Origin: Bacteroidetes bacterium ADurb.Bin013
GTDB lineage: Bacteria; Bacteroidota; Bacteroidia; Bacteroidales; UBA932
Length of the DNA stretch: 64,000 nucleotides
Direction: 5' to 3'
Assembly (NCBI GenBank): GCA_002071385.1
Contig: MWFB01000001.1
Location: forward strand, 99,642 to 163,641
This document shows, one piece after another, positions 35,094-44,024 of the stretch; position 1 is the first letter of the stretch, and each line of letters opens with the position of its first letter. Below the pieces are notes generated by a model. The model saw nothing but the letters and a program-made list of their open reading frames with translations. It did no database searches and was not told the origin of the DNA. The translations under genes were made by a program, and so were the position numbers.

Positions 35094-36883
35094 ATATTTC
35101 TGAAAGAATAAAAGATCTCCGCCACCAGATGCTGCAGCTGGGATGGGACGCAGCCATAATTTCCGGAACGGACCCGCACGGGAGCGAATACCTTCCGGAA
35201 CGGTGGCAGCAGAGAAAGTGGATATCCGGTTTTACCGGCTCATACGGAACAGTGGTTATTACCCATGCCCATGCAGGTCTCTGGACAGATACACGTTATT
35301 TTATCCAGGCCAGGGAAGAACTGGAAGGAACCGAATTCGAAATACATCCGTTAAGGGTCCCCCATGCCGTGGATTACCCGCAATGGCTGGCTGAAAACCT
35401 GCCTGCAGGATCTGTAACCGGCATTGACGGGGACTGCATGACTTACAGTCAGGTTGAAAAACTGTTCGCTTCACTGCAGGCCAATGCCGGCAAAGTTGTA
35501 AACACTCCCTCCTTTCCCGATACGTTGTGGGTGGACAGGCCCGCCCTTCCGCTGAGCCCTGTCTTTATCCTGGAAACACAATACAGTGGCCGTAGCACAG
35601 AAGAAAAGCTGACCTGGTTGCGGGAGCAGTTGTCCAGCCAGGGCTGTTCACACATCCTGCTCGGAGGGCTGGACCAGGTTGCCTGGCTTTTCAATATCAG
35701 GAGCCGGGACATTCCCTACAATCCTGTTGCTGTCTCTTATGCCCTGGTTGACAGTAAGAACGCCACCTTGTTCATTACCCCGGGAAAGGTGGGAGACAAC
35801 GTGACCAGGCTTCTCAGAGAGCAAGGGGTGGGTATTGCGCCTTATGAAGCCGTGACTTCAGTATTGGAAGGCCTTCCATTAGAATCGGTGTTCATGGCAG
35901 ACGGGGATACGCTGAATTATTCTCTGTTCAGCCTGCTGTTATCACGTTTTGGCAGTACAGGAGTAAAAGATATGCCATCGCCTGTGGTACTGGCCAAGGC
36001 CGTAAAAAATCCGGTCGAAACCGAAGGATTCAGAAAAGCGTTCCTGTATGACGGCCTGGCTATGGAACGTTTCTTCTTCTGGCTGGAAAAGTCCCTGGAG
36101 CAGGATGTCCTTTTGACAGAAAAGGATGTCGCTAAGAAATTGTCCTGGATGCGCTCCCTTTCCCCTGACTCCATGGGTGACAGCTTTCAATATATCCCGG
36201 CATACGGGGCCAATGCCGCACTGCCCCACTACAATTATCTGGCCGGTCCTGGCAGCCGGCTGGAGAAAAAAGGTCTCTTTCTCATAGATTCAGGAGGTCA
36301 TTACCTGTATGGGACGACAGACATCACCCGGACCGTCCCGCTTGGGCCGCTTACCCCTCTGGAAAGGGAAGATTACACCATTGCCCTGAAAGGTATGATA
36401 GCCCTGAGCAGGGCCGTATTTCTGAAAGGGACAAAAGGGACACACCTGGATATGCTTGCCAAGGACCCACTGTGGAGACACCTCCGCAATTACGGACACG
36501 GAACCGGGCACGGGATAGGGCATTTCCTTTGTGTTCACGAAGGTCCCCAGGATATAAGGCAGACGTGGAAAGACCAGGATCTGCTCCCCGGGATGGTCAC
36601 TTCCAACGAGCCGGGCATATACCGGGAAGGGTCCCATGGGGTAAGGCATGAAAACATCCTGTTATGCAAGGAGCTGGAAGAAAACGGATTCGGCTCCTGG
36701 CTTGGCTTTGAAACCCTTACCCTATGCCACATAGATACATCTGCAATCCTAGTGTCCCTGATGGAAAGAGGGGAAATCGAATGGCTCAACCGGTATAACC
36801 GGAGAGTCTATGAAAAAATGGCACCTTTTCTGACTTATGAAGAATCACGGTGGCTGCAGGAGAAAACCGCCCCTCTTATTTGA
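35090..36883 (+). CDS. Xaa-Pro aminopeptidase (M24B)
   Basis: 597 residues with two creatinase-like N-terminal domains (about 5-135 and 155-305) and an M24 pita-bread domain (about 310-560). The two-metal ligands are visible in order: IDSGGHY and TTDITRT (two Asp), GHGIGHFL (His), SNEPGIY (Glu) and RHENILL (Glu). Family knowledge: releases an N-terminal residue followed by Pro, in the eukaryotic-like long form. No signal peptide, so it is cytoplasmic. ATGA overlap with the transporter upstream. 8-bp convergent overlap with corA. Confidence 0.93.
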   Translation: MNISERIKDLRHQMLQLGWDAAIISGTDPHGSEYLPERWQQRKWISGFTGSYGTVVITHAHAGLWTDTRYFIQAREELEGTEFEIHPLRVPHAVDYPQWLAENLPAGSVTGIDGDCMTYSQVEKLFASLQANAGKVVNTPSFPDTLWVDRPALPLSPVFILETQYSGRSTEEKLTWLREQLSSQGCSHILLGGLDQVAWLFNIRSRDIPYNPVAVSYALVDSKNATLFITPGKVGDNVTRLLREQGVGIAPYEAVTSVLEGLPLESVFMADGDTLNYSLFSLLLSRFGSTGVKDMPSPVVLAKAVKNPVETEGFRKAFLYDGLAMERFFFWLEKSLEQDVLLTEKDVAKKLSWMRSLSPDSMGDSFQYIPAYGANAALPHYNYLAGPGSRLEKKGLFLIDSGGHYLYGTTDITRTVPLGPLTPLEREDYTIALKGMIALSRAVFLKGTKGTHLDMLAKDPLWRHLRNYGHGTGHGIGHFLCVHEGPQDIRQTWKDQDLLPGMVTSNEPGIYREGSHGVRHENILLCKELEENGFGSWLGFETLTLCHIDTSAILVSLMERGEIEWLNRYNRRVYEKMAPFLTYEESRWLQEKTAPLI

Positions 36884-37832
36884 TCATCTTTCTTCTTTTG
36901 AACAAAAAGATCGCTATCACCACCGACAAGAGCATCAACAGGAGCAAGATTATGAAATCCCATAACTGGCTTCCCGACACTATGGGCAATTTCACGTTCA
37001 TGCCGTAAATGCTGGCTATGAGCGTGGGAGGCATGAGTAAAAGGGATACAAAGGTGAATACCCGCATCAGTTTGTTCTGTTCCAGGTTGATAAGACCCAG
37101 GGCTGTGTTCTGCAGGTACTCAAGCCGTTCAAAACTGAAATTGGCGTGGTGTATGAGCGAGTCGATGTCTTTGTTCAGGATTTCCAGTTTTGTGTACAAG
37201 TCCCTTGGGAACTTATCGCTTTTAAAAATACCGGAGAGGATCCTTTGCTTGTCAACACCGTTTGTCCTGATGACCATGGTGTTTTCCTGCAACTGGTTTA
37301 CATCCAGAAGGAATGTCTCGTCCATGGATTCTCCCAGGTCAATTCTCCTGGAGAGTTGCGTGATTTCCTTTGAAAGGATCTCAACCAGGTCGGCATCCAC
37401 ATCAATCCTGTTCTCCAGAATGCTTACCATGATGTGGTAACCCGTTGGATAGAGCTTCAAGTTGTTCAGCAACTTACGCTGAACTTCGGCCAGGGTCCTG
37501 AGCGGCGTGTGCCGCAGGGTGACCAGGATGCTCTCTGACAATATGAAAGACACGGGGATGGACGTATAATCGTCGGGTCCGGGAATCAGGAAGTTGGTGT
37601 TGGCAAAAATGGTGGTTTCTGTTTCCGAGTAACGGGAAGAGGATTCAATTTCCTCGGCCTGGGCCCTGCTCTGCAGCGTTGTATCTAAAAAATCCTCGGC
37701 AGCCCTTTTTTCATCCCCTGTGGGATCGTGCAAATCAATCCATAAAACATCGTCCAATCCCAGTTTGTCCAGGATCCTTACATCTGTATCGTTTAAGATT
37801 TGCCCTTTGGATTTGTAAAATATTTCAATCAT
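36876..37832 (-). CDS. corA: CorA-type magnesium/cobalt transporter
   Basis: 318 residues from the ATG at 37832; a TTG at 37886 would lie inside a leader hairpin and is less likely. The long cytoplasmic helical domain (about 1-245) precedes two C-terminal transmembrane helices (about 258-280 and 290-310) linked by the selectivity motif YGMN (SIYGMNVKLPIV). The tail FKRRKMIK is basic. Family knowledge: pentameric Mg2+/Co2+ channel. It has its own leader with a strong stem-loop just upstream of the start. Its 3' end overlaps pepP-like by 8 bp. Confidence 0.9.
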   Translation of the reverse strand: MIEIFYKSKGQILNDTDVRILDKLGLDDVLWIDLHDPTGDEKRAAEDFLDTTLQSRAQAEEIESSSRYSETETTIFANTNFLIPGPDDYTSIPVSFILSESILVTLRHTPLRTLAEVQRKLLNNLKLYPTGYHIMVSILENRIDVDADLVEILSKEITQLSRRIDLGESMDETFLLDVNQLQENTMVIRTNGVDKQRILSGIFKSDKFPRDLYTKLEILNKDIDSLIHHANFSFERLEYLQNTALGLINLEQNKLMRVFTFVSLLLMPPTLIASIYGMNVKLPIVSGSQLWDFIILLLLMLLSVVIAIFLFKRRKMIK

Positions 37833-37835
37833 AAT

Positions 37836-37892
37836 GCGAAGTTTAACAGGTAAAACATACTGTTGTAAACGTTTGTCTACCTTCAACTTCGC
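37836..37892 (-). promoter_or_regulatory. leader stem-loop immediately upstream of corA
   Basis: Minus strand GCGAAGTT (37892-37885) pairs perfectly with AACTTCGC (37843-37836), and an inner helix pairs AGGTA (37882-37878) with TACCT (37852-37848). The 3' arm ends 3 nt before the ATG, so the stem would hide the initiation region. It could be a translation switch responding to Mg2+ or to a protein. Confidence 0.5.
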
Positions 37893-38047
37893 GGCTTTGA
37901 TCTGACTTTATGGGCTATTTGCCAGCAGGCACTTGAACTCCCTGTATGTTTTTCACGACAACGCATACCTAAATCGTTTTAAGTCCTTGCAAGCAATGGC
38001 TTATATGGTAACTAACCGTCCGGCATATTCTGTTTGAATAATCAGTA

Positions 38048-38055
38048 CAAATGTA
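38048..38055 (-). promoter_or_regulatory. candidate -7 promoter box of corA
   Basis: TACATTTG on the minus strand, about 215 nt from the corA ATG, giving a long leader. The alternative is that corA is reached from elsewhere. The stretch 37893-38047 holds no other feature that I can see. Confidence 0.4.
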
Positions 38056-38076
38056 ACCTTTTTTTTTGAACTGGCA

Positions 38077-39585
38077 TCAGGCGCCTTCGCGGAGTGTTTT
38101 TTCACGGAAAACCCACATTCCAAAAAACACAAGCAATCCATTCACTATCAACACGGTAAATCCCAAGCCGAAATCAAACCAGGTTTTCAAGGCCAGGTCT
38201 GCCAGGTAACATAGAGCCGGTGCAGCCAGTGCGATATACGGGGTAACCCTGTCCCGGACACGGTATTTTGTCAATATGCCGAAAAAGAAAAAGCCCAGCA
38301 ATGGTCCGTAAGTATAGGCGGCCAACAGGTATACCAGGTTGATTATCGCCTGGTTGTTCACGACATACAACACAAGGATTATGAGAAAGAATAGCATGGC
38401 AAAAGAAGCGTGGATGACTTTGCGGATCTTGTCCTTCCTTTCCTGTGGCATCTCTTTCTTTTTGTTAAAGCCGAGAAAATCAATGCAAAAAGAGGTGGTC
38501 AGGGAGGTAAGTGCCCCGCCTGCGCTGGGGTACGATGCCGATATCAGGCCGATGATAAAGAAAAGGCCTGCACCCAGACCAAGGTATTGGGATGCGATCA
38601 CAGGAAACAACTTATCTGTCTGTGCTTTGGTGAAGCTGCCTGCGGCATCGGCAAGCCCTATGCCCTGTATGCCACCCAGGTGCTGGTTCACATAAATGGC
38701 CATAACGGCCCCCAGGGTAAGGAAGAGGATATTGACCACCACAAGGGTGATACTGGTGGTGTAGATATTTTTCTGTGCCGATTGCAGGTTCTTGCAACTC
38801 AGGTTTTTCTGCATCATCTCCTGGTCCAGCCCCGTCATGACTATGGTTATGAATATCCCGCTGATGAATTGTTTCACTGCGTTGTTGGATGCACTCCAGT
38901 CCCAGTTGAACCAGTCGGAATAATCGGATGAAGTGACAGCGCCTGCCATCTGCCTAAAATCCCAGTCCATGGCTTTGGCTATGGAAATGACCGTCAATAC
39001 AACAGCCAGTAACATGAAGGTAGTCTGCAGGACATCGGTCCAGATGATGGTTTTTACCCCTCCCCTGTAGGTGTAGAGGAATATGAGCAGCATGAACACG
39101 CCTGCCACAATCCAGAAGGGAACAGAACCGGCAGGCAGGAAAGTGTGCAGCACCAGTACCACGATAAAGATACGCACAGCCGCTCCCAGCACCCGTGAAA
39201 CCATGAACACGGCGGCCCCTGTCCGGTAGGTCGTGAAACCGAAACGGTTTTCCAGGTATGTGTAGATGGATGTCACGTTCATTTTATAATACAGTGGCAA
39301 CAAAACCTTGGCTATCACCAGGTATCCTATTACAAAGCCAAGTACCAGGGGCATGTAGTAAAAATTTTCATTCATCACATTGCCCGGAACAGAGATGAAG
39401 GTCACTCCGCTGATGGATGTACCTACCATGCCGTAAGCTACAATGGGCCACGGGGACTTCTTGTTCCCGCGAAAGAAAGTGTTGCTGTCGGCCTTTCGTG
39501 AGGTTAGCCAGGAAACAAAGAAAAGCAGGGCCGTATACACTGCAAATGCGGTTAACAGCCAGGATAGCGGAAATGTATGTTCCAT
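38077..39585 (-). CDS. sodium:solute symporter (SSS family)
   Basis: 502 residues from the ATG at 39585 (MEHTFPLSW); an earlier start runs into recR. About thirteen transmembrane helices. The SSS signature region is GLISASYPSAGGALTSLTTSF (split here: GLISASYPSAGG, ALTSLTTSF). Family knowledge: Na+-driven import of sugars, amino acids or sialic acid. Downstream of recR in a unit with murQ and a MurK-like kinase, so MurNAc or a related wall sugar is a plausible substrate by context only. Confidence 0.87.
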   Translation of the reverse strand: MEHTFPLSWLLTAFAVYTALLFFVSWLTSRKADSNTFFRGNKKSPWPIVAYGMVGTSISGVTFISVPGNVMNENFYYMPLVLGFVIGYLVIAKVLLPLYYKMNVTSIYTYLENRFGFTTYRTGAAVFMVSRVLGAAVRIFIVVLVLHTFLPAGSVPFWIVAGVFMLLIFLYTYRGGVKTIIWTDVLQTTFMLLAVVLTVISIAKAMDWDFRQMAGAVTSSDYSDWFNWDWSASNNAVKQFISGIFITIVMTGLDQEMMQKNLSCKNLQSAQKNIYTTSITLVVVNILFLTLGAVMAIYVNQHLGGIQGIGLADAAGSFTKAQTDKLFPVIASQYLGLGAGLFFIIGLISASYPSAGGALTSLTTSFCIDFLGFNKKKEMPQERKDKIRKVIHASFAMLFFLIILVLYVVNNQAIINLVYLLAAYTYGPLLGFFFFGILTKYRVRDRVTPYIALAAPALCYLADLALKTWFDFGLGFTVLIVNGLLVFFGMWVFREKTLREGA

Positions 39586-39598
39586 ATGCAGAAAAAGA

Positions 39599-40216
39599 TT
39601 ATTCAGGTTTAAAAGGCAGTCTGTTCTCAATAGACCTGCCCAAGGTCAGTTCGTCAGTATATTCCAGTTGGTCGCCAAAGCCCACCCCTCGGGCAATGGT
39701 GGTGACATTCAAGTCAAGAGATGCCATTTTCTTGTACAGGTAAAAGCACGTGGTCTCTCCTTCCATGGTAGTGCTCAGGGCAAGGATCACTTCCCTTACC
39801 ACGCCCCTGGCGAGCCTGTCCATCAGGGGTTCTATGGAAAGGTCTGTCGGCCCGATGCCCTCGATCGGGGATATGATCCCTCCCAGCACGTGGTACAATC
39901 CCTTGTAGCGTCCCGTATGTTCAATGCTCATAACATCACGCACGTTTTCTACAACACAGATGATACCTCGGTCCCGCTCCGGGTTGGAACAAACCGGACA
40001 CAAGGCAGCATCGGATATCATCCGGCACTCTGAGCAATACACTACCTTCCTCCGCAATTCAACGATGCTTTGGGCCAGGTTTTCAGACTCTTCCTCTTCC
40101 TGCCTGAGCAGGTACAGAGCCAGCCTCAAAGCCGATTTGGGACCAATCCCCGGAAGCCGGGAAAAGGCTTCGACCGCCTTCTGCAACAGGTCTGAAACGT
40201 AACGTTGTTCAAACAT
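39599..40216 (-). CDS. recR: recombination mediator RecR
   Basis: 205 residues from the ATG at 40216 (MFEQRYVSDL); an ATG four codons up at 40228 is an alternative. The HhH motif FSRLPGIGPKSALRLALYLL, the C4 zinc finger (CSECRMISDAALCPVC, about 53-68) and a Toprim domain (about 80-175, IICVVENVRDVMSIEHTG) are intact. Family knowledge: with RecO/RecF loads RecA on SSB-coated DNA. The gene lies between murQ and the symporter, breaking the sugar-salvage genes. Confidence 0.95.
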   Translation of the reverse strand: MFEQRYVSDLLQKAVEAFSRLPGIGPKSALRLALYLLRQEEEESENLAQSIVELRRKVVYCSECRMISDAALCPVCSNPERDRGIICVVENVRDVMSIEHTGRYKGLYHVLGGIISPIEGIGPTDLSIEPLMDRLARGVVREVILALSTTMEGETTCFYLYKKMASLDLNVTTIARGVGFGDQLEYTDELTLGRSIENRLPFKPE

Positions 40217-41033
40217 GGCTCTTATCATTCACAGCATTGACAGCTGACCGTACCGTACCGTATTGAAGCAACAGGGAACGCGCTTTGTCGTAATCCTCGA
40301 TCCCTGTATCTTCCATGATCATTTTTGTGCCCCTGTCAATTAGTTTGGCATTGGACAGCTGCATATCCACCATTTTGTTCCCTATCACATGTCCCAAACG
40401 GATCATGACGGTCGTGGATATCATGTTCAGGATGAGTTTCTGGGCAGTGCCCGACTTCATCCGGGTGGAACCTGTGACAAACTCCGGCCCCACAACGGCA
40501 ACTATAGGAATTTCGGCTTCCAGCGTCACGGGAGTTCCGGGATTGCATGTTATGCATGCTGTCAGCAGGCCCATTTTCCTGGCCTCGCGAAGGGCCCCCA
40601 CCACGTAAGGAGTCGTCCCCGAAGCAGCTATTCCTACCACCACATCGTTGGTTCCCACATGGTGCACCCTGAGCTCCTCCCATCCTGCCTCCAGACTGTC
40701 CTCGGCCTTTTCCACCGCCCTGCGGATGGCTGCATCGCCTCCGGCTATCAGGCCGATGACCAGGTCGTACGGAGCCCCGAAAGTGGGCGGGATCTCCGAG
40801 GCATCCAGAATGCCGAGCCTGCCGCTTGTTCCCGCACCCATATAAAACAGTCTTCCTCCTTCCTTCATGCGGGTGACTATCTCTTCCACCAATTTTTCTA
40901 TCTGCGGGATGCAGGGGATCACCGCCAGGGGTACGGTCTGGTCCTCCCTGTTGATATTTTCCAGCAATTCCCTGACGGACATCTTTTCCAGATGGTCGTA
41001 CCGCGACCGTTGTTCTGTGACTTTTTGTATCAT
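40209..41033 (-). CDS. murQ: N-acetylmuramic acid 6-phosphate etherase
   Basis: 274 residues of the SIS-domain family. MGAGTSGRLGILDASEIPPTF (split here as MGAGTSGRLGI, LDASEIPPTF, about 65-85) is the MurQ signature with the catalytic Glu, and VTGSTRMKSGTAQK follows (about 190-203). Family knowledge: removes lactate from MurNAc-6-P, giving GlcNAc-6-P. Start overlaps the kinase upstream by 4 bp, so the pair kinase-etherase is coupled: kinase makes the 6-phosphate, MurQ processes it. Normal length is slightly shorter than E. coli MurQ. Confidence 0.93.
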   Translation of the reverse strand: MIQKVTEQRSRYDHLEKMSVRELLENINREDQTVPLAVIPCIPQIEKLVEEIVTRMKEGGRLFYMGAGTSGRLGILDASEIPPTFGAPYDLVIGLIAGGDAAIRRAVEKAEDSLEAGWEELRVHHVGTNDVVVGIAASGTTPYVVGALREARKMGLLTACITCNPGTPVTLEAEIPIVAVVGPEFVTGSTRMKSGTAQKLILNMISTTVMIRLGHVIGNKMVDMQLSNAKLIDRGTKMIMEDTGIEDYDKARSLLLQYGTVRSAVNAVNDKSHV

Positions 41034-41881
41034 TCCTGTTGGGTCATAAGATTCCTGTGGTATGCAACCAGACCTTCAATAGGAGTGCGGACAATCTTGC
41101 CGATCTTCATCCCGTGGCGTGCAGCCGATGCCATGACTTCATCCCTGAAATAATAGGCAACCGACCCCACAATATTTACCGGATAAGTCTTGTAATCATA
41201 ATGAATGATGTTGCGTGAAAAGAATTCATCAAAGGCTTTCCCCAGGAACTCCTGAACATAGGGATGCGACTGGTGATCTCCCAGGAATAATGCGAACGAA
41301 GCCAGGAACCTGTTAGGCAAGGGTTGCCTGTACACTTTCTCTATGATATCCAGCAGGCCGAGTTTATATTGTTTTTCAAAAGCTTCACTCAGGTCTGCCG
41401 GCAACATCCTTTTCAGGTAATCCGAAACGAGCTTTTTCCCAAGCACCGCCCCTCCGCCTTCATCTCCCAGGATGTAACCGCAGGCAGGCACGTTGTCCAC
41501 GATCTTCTCCCCGTCGTAGAAACATGTATTGGCTCCCGTTCCCAGGATGGCGGCAATGCCTTTTTCCGAACCGAAAAGACAGCGCGCTGCAGCCAGCAGG
41601 TCCGAATTGGCTTCCACCGAACATCCGGGGAATGCAGTCTGGAAACAACGTGTCAGGATATCGATCTTGTCTTTACCTGCCACTCCGGCACCGTAAAAGA
41701 ACACCTGGCTCACATCCCCCCGTACGGCCGGTTTGAGGTTCTCTTCAAGGGTTCTCAGGATGTCCGGTTCCGAAACGAAAAAGGGATTGATCCCAATGGT
41801 CTGGATGGCCTGTATGGTGCCGTCTTTGTGTAGTACCCTCCAGGCAACTTTTGTCGACCCGCTGTCTGCTATCAATATCAT
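41030..41881 (-). CDS. BadF/BadG-type N-acetyl-sugar kinase (MurK/NagK-like)
   Basis: 283 residues of the ASKHA fold. The phosphate-1 motif is ADSGSTKVAW (5-14), followed by a central ILGTGANTCFYDG (about 116-128) and GDEGGGAVLGKKL (about 138-150). Family knowledge: N-acetylglucosamine or N-acetylmuramic acid kinases in Bacteroidota belong here. ATGA overlap with murQ makes a MurNAc-kinase role likely, although GlcNAc is also possible. First gene of the unit murK-like, murQ, recR, symporter. Confidence 0.82.
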   Translation of the reverse strand: MILIADSGSTKVAWRVLHKDGTIQAIQTIGINPFFVSEPDILRTLEENLKPAVRGDVSQVFFYGAGVAGKDKIDILTRCFQTAFPGCSVEANSDLLAAARCLFGSEKGIAAILGTGANTCFYDGEKIVDNVPACGYILGDEGGGAVLGKKLVSDYLKRMLPADLSEAFEKQYKLGLLDIIEKVYRQPLPNRFLASFALFLGDHQSHPYVQEFLGKAFDEFFSRNIIHYDYKTYPVNIVGSVAYYFRDEVMASAARHGMKIGKIVRTPIEGLVAYHRNLMTQQE

Positions 41882-41904
41882 TATGATTCTGTTTTATGAG
41901 GCTA

Positions 41905-41912
41905 CAAATTTA
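41905..41912 (-). promoter_or_regulatory. -7 promoter box of the MurK-like operon
   Basis: On the minus strand TAAATTTG, 23 nt before the ATG at 41881. No clear -33 box is seen. The intergenic region also contains a 12-bp tandem near-repeat (AAATTGCCAAAC then AAATTGCTAAC, 41916-41938). Confidence 0.55.
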
Positions 41913-41915
41913 GAT

Positions 41916-41938
41916 AAATTGCCAAACAAATTGCTAAC
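41916..41938. repeat. tandem near-repeat in the MurK-like/acyl-CoA synthetase intergenic region
   Basis: AAATTGCCAAAC is followed directly by AAATTGCTAAC (one substitution, one missing base). It lies between the two divergent -7 boxes and could be a regulator binding site. It may also be chance in AT-rich DNA. Confidence 0.35.
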
Positions 41939-41942
41939 TTTG
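41935..41942 (+). promoter_or_regulatory. -7 promoter box of the acyl-CoA synthetase operon
   Basis: TAACTTTG, 21 nt upstream of the ATG at 41964. No -33 TTTG at the usual distance. Confidence 0.52.
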
Positions 41943-41963
41943 TAAGACAAACCAGCTATATTA

Positions 41964-44024
41964 ATGATTACAAAAGAATTTCTCAATCCAAAAAGCATAG
42001 TGGTCGTGGGAGGGTCCAATGACTTACATAAACCCGGTGGTAAAGTGATAAAAAATCTGAAAGACACCCGTTACCCCGGAGATATATACATTGTCAATCC
42101 AAAAGCTGATACCATACAGGAGCTGACGTCATATCACACGGTGGAAGAAATACCCGGTGCAGAAGTCGCCATCCTGGCCATCCCTGCTGCCTTATGTCTC
42201 CATGCTGTAGAAACGCTCTGCTCCACAAAAGGCACAAAGGGGGTCATCATCTTTTCGGCCGGTTTCTCGGAAGAGAGCCATGAAGGGGCGGTACTTGAGA
42301 AAAAGATCCGGGACGTGGCGGACAAACACGGGGCAACCCTTATAGGTCCCAATTGCGTGGGGTATATGAACGAGCATTATGCCGGTGTTTTCACCTCACC
42401 CATACCCCGCTTCGTCCCGGATAGCATTGACCTCATATCAGGCTCCGGGGCGACTGCCCTTTTCATCATAGATGCAGCAGTACAGCTGGGCATTCCATTT
42501 GCCAATGTCTTCTCGGTAGGCAACTCTGCCCAAACCGGCCTGGAAGAAGCGCTTGAATATCTGGACCAAAGTTACGTGCATGGCAAAAGCGCGCCTGTGA
42601 AGCTGATCTATGCAGAAACCATAAAGAATCCTCTCAAATTGTGGAAACATGCCGCCTCCCTGTACAGAAAAGGCGCCAGGATAGCTGCCGTAAAAGCAGG
42701 ATCCTCGGAAGCCGGGAGCCGTGCGGCCTCATCACATACAGGTGCCCTGGCCAGTCCCGACACGGCCGTTGCCGCCCTTTTTGAAAAAGCCGGCATCATC
42801 CGCTGTAATGGCAGGAATCAGCTCCTGACCGTAGCGTGCATCCTGCTCAAAGGCGCTCCTGCAGGGAAAAACATGTGCATCATCACACATGCCGGAGGCC
42901 CTGCGGTCATGCTGACCGACGTCCTGTCAGAGAACGGAATTGCCGTTCCCACGCTGGAAGAAGGCAAAAGGAAGAAGTTGCTGGCCAAGCTGTTCGCCGG
43001 ATCTTCAGCGGCCAATCCCATAGATTTCCTGGCAACAGGAACAGCAGGGCAATTGGGAGAGATCATAGAATTCGTGGAGAACGAGTGCCCCGAATTCGAC
43101 GGCATGGCTGTCATCTTTGGTTCACCGGGCCTGAACAGTGTATTCGATGTCTATGACCTGATCCATCAGAAGATGTCCGAATGCACCAAACCCATCTACC
43201 CCATATTTCCCTCCACATTGAATGTGCTGGAAGAGATCAGGGAATTCCAGAAGAAAGGAAGGCTCTATTTCCCGGACGAGGTCATTTTTGGCTCGGCGCT
43301 CGCCAAAGTACTGAACACCCCTGTGCCGGTTCCTGATAACATTGCCCTGCCGGCAATCGACGAACAGGCAGTCCACAGGCTGGTGGACAAAGCGGGAGAA
43401 GGATACCTGTCCCCGGCCCAGGTAAGCGACCTGCTGGATGCCGCAGGCATTCCCAGGGCACAGGAGGCCGTTGCGCACAATGAAGAGGAACTGGGTGCAG
43501 CCGCGGCACGGGTGGGATTTCCCCTGGTGATGAAAGTCATTGGTCCGGTGCATAAATCGGATGTGGGCGGGGTCCGTCTGAACATCCGTGATGAACACGC
43601 ACTCAGGGAAGCGTTCCGGGAAATGATAACGATAAAGGATACCACCGCCATCCTGCTCCAGTCACAACTCACCGGCAGGGAGCTTTTCATAGGGGCCAAG
43701 AGGGAACCTTCCTTCGGCCATACCGTTGTGTGCGGCCTGGGAGGTATTTTTGTGGAAGTCCTGAAAGACATCAGCACCGGGCTCAGCCCGGTTTCACCTG
43801 CAGAGGCAGGGCGGATGGTCCGCAACCTGAGGGGATACGGTCTGATCCGGGGGGTACGGGGCCAGGAAGGTGTCAACGAAGACCTTTTCATCCATGCCAT
43901 TTGCCGGGTATCCGCCTTATGCCGGTGCGCTCCCGAAATTGCTGAAATGGACCTGAATCCGCTTCTGGGCACTGCCCGTGGCGTGGTAGTCGTGGATGCC
44001 AGGATCAGGATTGAGCGCTCATGA
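41964..44024 (+). CDS. ADP-forming acyl/acetyl-CoA synthetase, alpha-beta fusion
   Basis: 686 residues. The CoA-binding Rossmann and succinyl-CoA-ligase-like parts (about 1-460) carry SIVVVGGSND at the start and the phosphohistidine site H258 in ASSHTGALA. An ATP-grasp beta part (about 465-686) contains PLVMKVIGPVHKSDVGGV and GGIFVEVLKDIS. Family knowledge: acyl-CoA + ADP + Pi gives acid + CoA + ATP, so it conserves energy. It is followed, via a 50-residue peptide gene, by a 2-oxoacid:ferredoxin oxidoreductase; the two together could turn branched-chain or aromatic 2-oxoacids into acids and ATP. Confidence 0.9.
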   Translation: MITKEFLNPKSIVVVGGSNDLHKPGGKVIKNLKDTRYPGDIYIVNPKADTIQELTSYHTVEEIPGAEVAILAIPAALCLHAVETLCSTKGTKGVIIFSAGFSEESHEGAVLEKKIRDVADKHGATLIGPNCVGYMNEHYAGVFTSPIPRFVPDSIDLISGSGATALFIIDAAVQLGIPFANVFSVGNSAQTGLEEALEYLDQSYVHGKSAPVKLIYAETIKNPLKLWKHAASLYRKGARIAAVKAGSSEAGSRAASSHTGALASPDTAVAALFEKAGIIRCNGRNQLLTVACILLKGAPAGKNMCIITHAGGPAVMLTDVLSENGIAVPTLEEGKRKKLLAKLFAGSSAANPIDFLATGTAGQLGEIIEFVENECPEFDGMAVIFGSPGLNSVFDVYDLIHQKMSECTKPIYPIFPSTLNVLEEIREFQKKGRLYFPDEVIFGSALAKVLNTPVPVPDNIALPAIDEQAVHRLVDKAGEGYLSPAQVSDLLDAAGIPRAQEAVAHNEEELGAAAARVGFPLVMKVIGPVHKSDVGGVRLNIRDEHALREAFREMITIKDTTAILLQSQLTGRELFIGAKREPSFGHTVVCGLGGIFVEVLKDISTGLSPVSPAEAGRMVRNLRGYGLIRGVRGQEGVNEDLFIHAICRVSALCRCAPEIAEMDLNPLLGTARGVVVVDARIRIERS

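Noticed and set aside
37833..37886. Longer corA start at a TTG (37886)
   Set aside because: This places coding sequence through the perfect leader stem-loop; the ATG at 37832 gives the usual CorA N-terminus.
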